64,000 nt of DNA from an uncultured Bacteroidales bacterium. Its GTDB lineage: Bacteria > Bacteroidota > Bacteroidia > Bacteroidales > P3. How positions within the stretch are numbered: position 1 is the first letter of the stretch; every line of letters starts with the position of its first letter. A program made the translations under genes and the position numbers. The notes beneath the pieces are model-generated. The model ran no database searches. It had not been told where the DNA came from and worked only from the letters and a program-made list of their open reading frames with translations. Shown in pieces: positions 61,786-64,000 of this stretch. The stretch spans positions 29,509 through 93,508 of the forward strand of contig CASEWE010000007.1 of the NCBI GenBank assembly GCA_949291555.1. The letters are read 5' to 3'.

Positions 61786-62880
61786 ATGATAGACGAACCT
61801 ATTATTTCGGGAATCCAGCAAGTGGGAATCGGTGTCCGCGATGTAGCCAAAGCATGGCGGTGGTACAATGAATTTTTCGGAACCGATGCCGTCATATTCG
61901 ATGAAAAGGCCCCGGCGGAATACATGCTGCCTTATACGGGCGGGAAGCCGCGTAACCGGAGAGCCGTCTTGGCCATCAACCTGCAAGGCGGGGGCGGTTT
62001 CGAGATCTGGCAGCATCGGGATTTCGAGCCGCGCGCGGCCGATTTCAAGGTATTGCCGGGCGATTACGGCATCTATTCCTGCAAGATAAAATGCAGGGAT
62101 GCCGCTGCCACGCACAAGTTGTTCATGGAGAAAGGCGCGTCCGTTACGGAAATCTATCAGGATCCGCTTCATCGGGATTTCTTTTATGTGCGCGACCCCG
62201 ATGGGAATTTGTTCCAAATTGTGGAAGTGGAGAACCCGTCCTGCTGGTTTGCTAAGGGAAACAAGCCCACGGGCGGGGTGTACGGGGCTGTGATCGGGGT
62301 TGCCGACATGGAAAAAGCGATTGCGTTCTACCGGGACATGCTGGGCTACGACAAGGTTTACAGCGATCAGGTTTCCGACTTCAAGGATTTGAGCCAGCAA
62401 GGCACGCCTGGATGCCGTTTCCGGCGGGTGCTTTTGGCGCATTCAAAGGAAAGGACGGGCGGTTTTTCCCGTTTGCTGGGGGCATCGGAGATAGAATTGA
62501 TACAAGCCCTTGACAGGCCTTCCCCTGTGCATAAGATTTTTGCGGATCGTTTTTGGGGGGAACTGGGTTTCATTCAGGTTTGCTACGACATCCGGAACAT
62601 GGATTTTCTCAGGAAGAAAGCGGAAGGCTTGGGCTATCCTTTCACGGTCGATAGCGTGCGGCAGAACCCGAATTTCGGCATGGGGGATGCGGCGGGGAAC
62701 TTCGCCTACAACGAAGATCCCTCCGGAACGCTCATCGAGTATGTGGAAACTTTGCGTGTCCCGGTAATGAAAAAATGGGGCATTTTCTTGAATTTGAAAC
62801 GATTCAATGCGAATAAGCCTTTGCCGGGATGGATGCTGAAGGCTTTGCGGTTCACCCGGAAGAAGGATCTTGCCGATTGA
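61786..62880 (+). CDS. Two-domain VOC-family (glyoxalase-like) protein
   Basis: A 364-residue protein with two paired beta-alpha-beta-beta-beta VOC modules: ISGIQQVGIGVRDVAKAWRWY to DPDGNLFQIVEVE, and YGAVIGVADMEKAIAFYRDMLG to DPSGTLIEYVETL. Glu and His positions suitable for metal binding are seen (FEIWQH, QIVEVE, IEYVE). Ring-cleaving dioxygenases, glyoxalases and epimerases share this fold; I cannot choose. The last 45 residues are basic. Confidence 0.85.
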   Translation: MIDEPIISGIQQVGIGVRDVAKAWRWYNEFFGTDAVIFDEKAPAEYMLPYTGGKPRNRRAVLAINLQGGGGFEIWQHRDFEPRAADFKVLPGDYGIYSCKIKCRDAAATHKLFMEKGASVTEIYQDPLHRDFFYVRDPDGNLFQIVEVENPSCWFAKGNKPTGGVYGAVIGVADMEKAIAFYRDMLGYDKVYSDQVSDFKDLSQQGTPGCRFRRVLLAHSKERTGGFSRLLGASEIELIQALDRPSPVHKIFADRFWGELGFIQVCYDIRNMDFLRKKAEGLGYPFTVDSVRQNPNFGMGDAAGNFAYNEDPSGTLIEYVETLRVPVMKKWGIFLNLKRFNANKPLPGWMLKALRFTRKKDLAD

Positions 62881-62945
62881 GTGTGCAAGCTGGTGGGTTT
62901 GATGTGTTCCGTGGGGTTCTGCTTCTCGGCTTGGCCGGGGTTTCT

Positions 62946-63053
62946 CTTTCGACTCTCGATTAGGCCGGGCGCGGCTTTTCCGCTGGCGTATATACGTCTT
63001 CCCGTCCTCCTTCCCGCTTTCGACCCTCGATTAGGCCGGGCGCGGCTTTTCCG
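62946..63053. repeat. 37-base direct repeat, 71 bases apart
   Basis: CTTTCGAC(T/C)CTCGATTAGG, continuing CCGGGCGCGGCTTTTCCG, at 62946-62982 and 63017-63053 with one difference. Confidence 0.8.
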
Positions 63054-63629
63054 GGGCTTTGCTTCCTTTCCGGGGAGCGATGGACGGCCTTTGCGGATGC
63101 TGATGGGGGAAGAAGGAATTGGCGCAGGCGACAGTTTCCGGAGAATGGTGGTTCCGATACGGCAAGTCATGTCCAAGTAAAGAAACAGGTATTTCCATTT
63201 TCCCGGAGGATGATGGTTCCGGTGCGGCTTTTCGATGAGGAGCGGTAAGGGGTCGTTCGATGGCCCTTTTCCATTTGATGCCTGGGCGGCGGTGCCGGAC
63301 GGCGGATCCGGCGCCTGGCGTTCCTTGATCCGTCTGCGGGGGCGTCTTGCCCTGTCTTTCTTGGTCTTTTCCGGCTTCGCCCCGTTTGGCCCGTCCATCC
63401 GATTTGTGCCGGCCTTTTCCGCGGCGGGGCGAGGGCTTTTCGGGACGGTTTGTCCGCCTTGGCCTGGCTTGTCTGCCCGGTTTTTCCTTTATTAATCCGC
63501 CTGTCCCGTTTTTTCCAGGCCCGCTTTTTCCCCGGCATGCGTTCGCCATCCTCCGGCCCGCTCTTTCCAGCCCGTGCCGTTTGGTCCGGCCTCGACTCGG
63601 GCCTCCGCCCTCGCCCCGTTCGTCTTTTT

Positions 63630-63706
63630 CCGTCCCGTCCTCGGGTCTCACCTCGAGGCCGTTCCGCGTGCCGTCCCGTCCTCGGGTCTCGCCTCGAGGC
63701 CGTTCC
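63630..63706. repeat. 36-base direct repeat, 41 bases apart
   Basis: CCGTCCCGTCCTCGGGTCTC, then (A/G)CCTCGAGGCCGTTCC, at 63630-63665 and 63671-63706. The surrounding 63200-63780 is C/T-rich and holds no supported gene; its open frames encode only Arg/Pro-rich low-complexity peptides. Confidence 0.75.
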
Positions 63707-63911
63707 CGCGCGCCGTCCCGGCCTGTCCGTCTTTCCCCGGGCCTTGCCCCGCCTTGGCCGTCCCGTCCTTATCGTCCCGGATACTTTATTATATATAGGT
63801 GCCGGGTTTCGCGGCTTGGCGGGCGTGGGGTGGTGCCGCGGTCGGGGCGCCTGTGCATCCGCGTGGTTCCCAGCGACTTGCGGTTTATTTGAAAAAAAAA
63901 TCCGGAAAAGC

Positions 63912-63942
63912 TTTGCCGGGACGAGGAAAGGTCGTACCTTTG
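63912..63942 (+). promoter_or_regulatory. Strong promoter at the right edge
   Basis: TTTG (63912-63915), exactly 19 bases, then TACCTTTG (63935-63942), preceded by A-rich AAAAAAAAATCC. It drives something beyond the window; a stable RNA or a highly expressed gene is a fair guess, not more. Confidence 0.7.
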
Positions 63943-64000
63943 CAGCCCTGTCCGGGGAGGCGGGCGGCGGGAGCCGCCGGCGGCCCGGGGGGAAGTTCGT

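Noticed and set aside
63031..63892. Arg/Pro-rich open frames near the right edge
   Set aside because: Low complexity on both strands, overlapping each other, with direct repeats inside. No family or start context supports them.

Overview
The window looks like chromosome from a GC-rich member of the Bacteroidota, probably Bacteroidales. Three things point there: many promoters have the Bacteroidota form (TTTG or TTG, 19-21 bases, then TAnnTTTG); a 1126-residue secreted protein ends in a type IX secretion sorting domain; and families typical of the phylum are present (DUF4492 before cydAB, split LysO, secreted M16 and tricorn-like peptidases, C_GCAxxG_C_C protein). I do not assign a genus.

Most of the window is ordinary. 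1-18 kb: a B3/4-domain protein cut by the left edge, a zinc/cadmium-type P-ATPase with a Fur-family regulator, a secreted thioredoxin-like protein, a tricorn-like peptidase, an acyl-CoA synthetase/acyltransferase pair, a glycosyltransferase, pheT, a YD-repeat protein and a ComEA-like protein. 26-63 kb: yqhD-like dehydrogenase, DUF2520 plus KdsC-like phosphatase, ettA, an outer-membrane barrel, tRNA-Lys and tRNA-Ser, a bile-salt-hydrolase-type amidase, LMW phosphatase plus glycosyltransferase, M16 peptidase, a small membrane protein/regulator operon, a broken PIN toxin, an endonuclease/exonuclease/phosphatase, the T9SS cargo protein, CDF transporter, ribD, yigZ, glyA, split lysO, DUF4492-cydA-cydB, cca, an SDR and a VOC protein.

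The accessory centrepiece is a complete type V-A CRISPR-Cas locus on the minus strand (about 18.6-26.1 kb): cas12a, cas4, cas1, cas2, a leader with a consensus promoter, then 17 repeats with 16 spacers. Beyond the array lie a 64-residue ribbon-helix-helix-like ORF, a split degenerate repeat and a strong terminator. The degenerate repeat keeps an intact Cas12a crRNA hairpin (18693-18711). The nine bases after it, TTATGTCTA, match the cas12a promoter at 26064-26056 exactly, directly next to a TTTG PAM, and that PAM is the end of the promoter's own -7 element (TATCTTTG). This is the architecture expected of a Cas12a-guided autorepressor RNA (CreR type): long enough to bind, too short to cut. Because every Bacteroidota -7 element ends in TTTG, promoters in this phylum carry ready-made Cas12a PAMs.

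A second unusual feature is a family of about 80-base repeats in three places (26.2, 29.6 and 55.5 kb). Each unit carries TATCTTTG, and each cluster sits just upstream of a plus-strand gene, so the repeats may act as portable promoters. Several intergenic regions also hold short direct duplications 41-82 bases apart.
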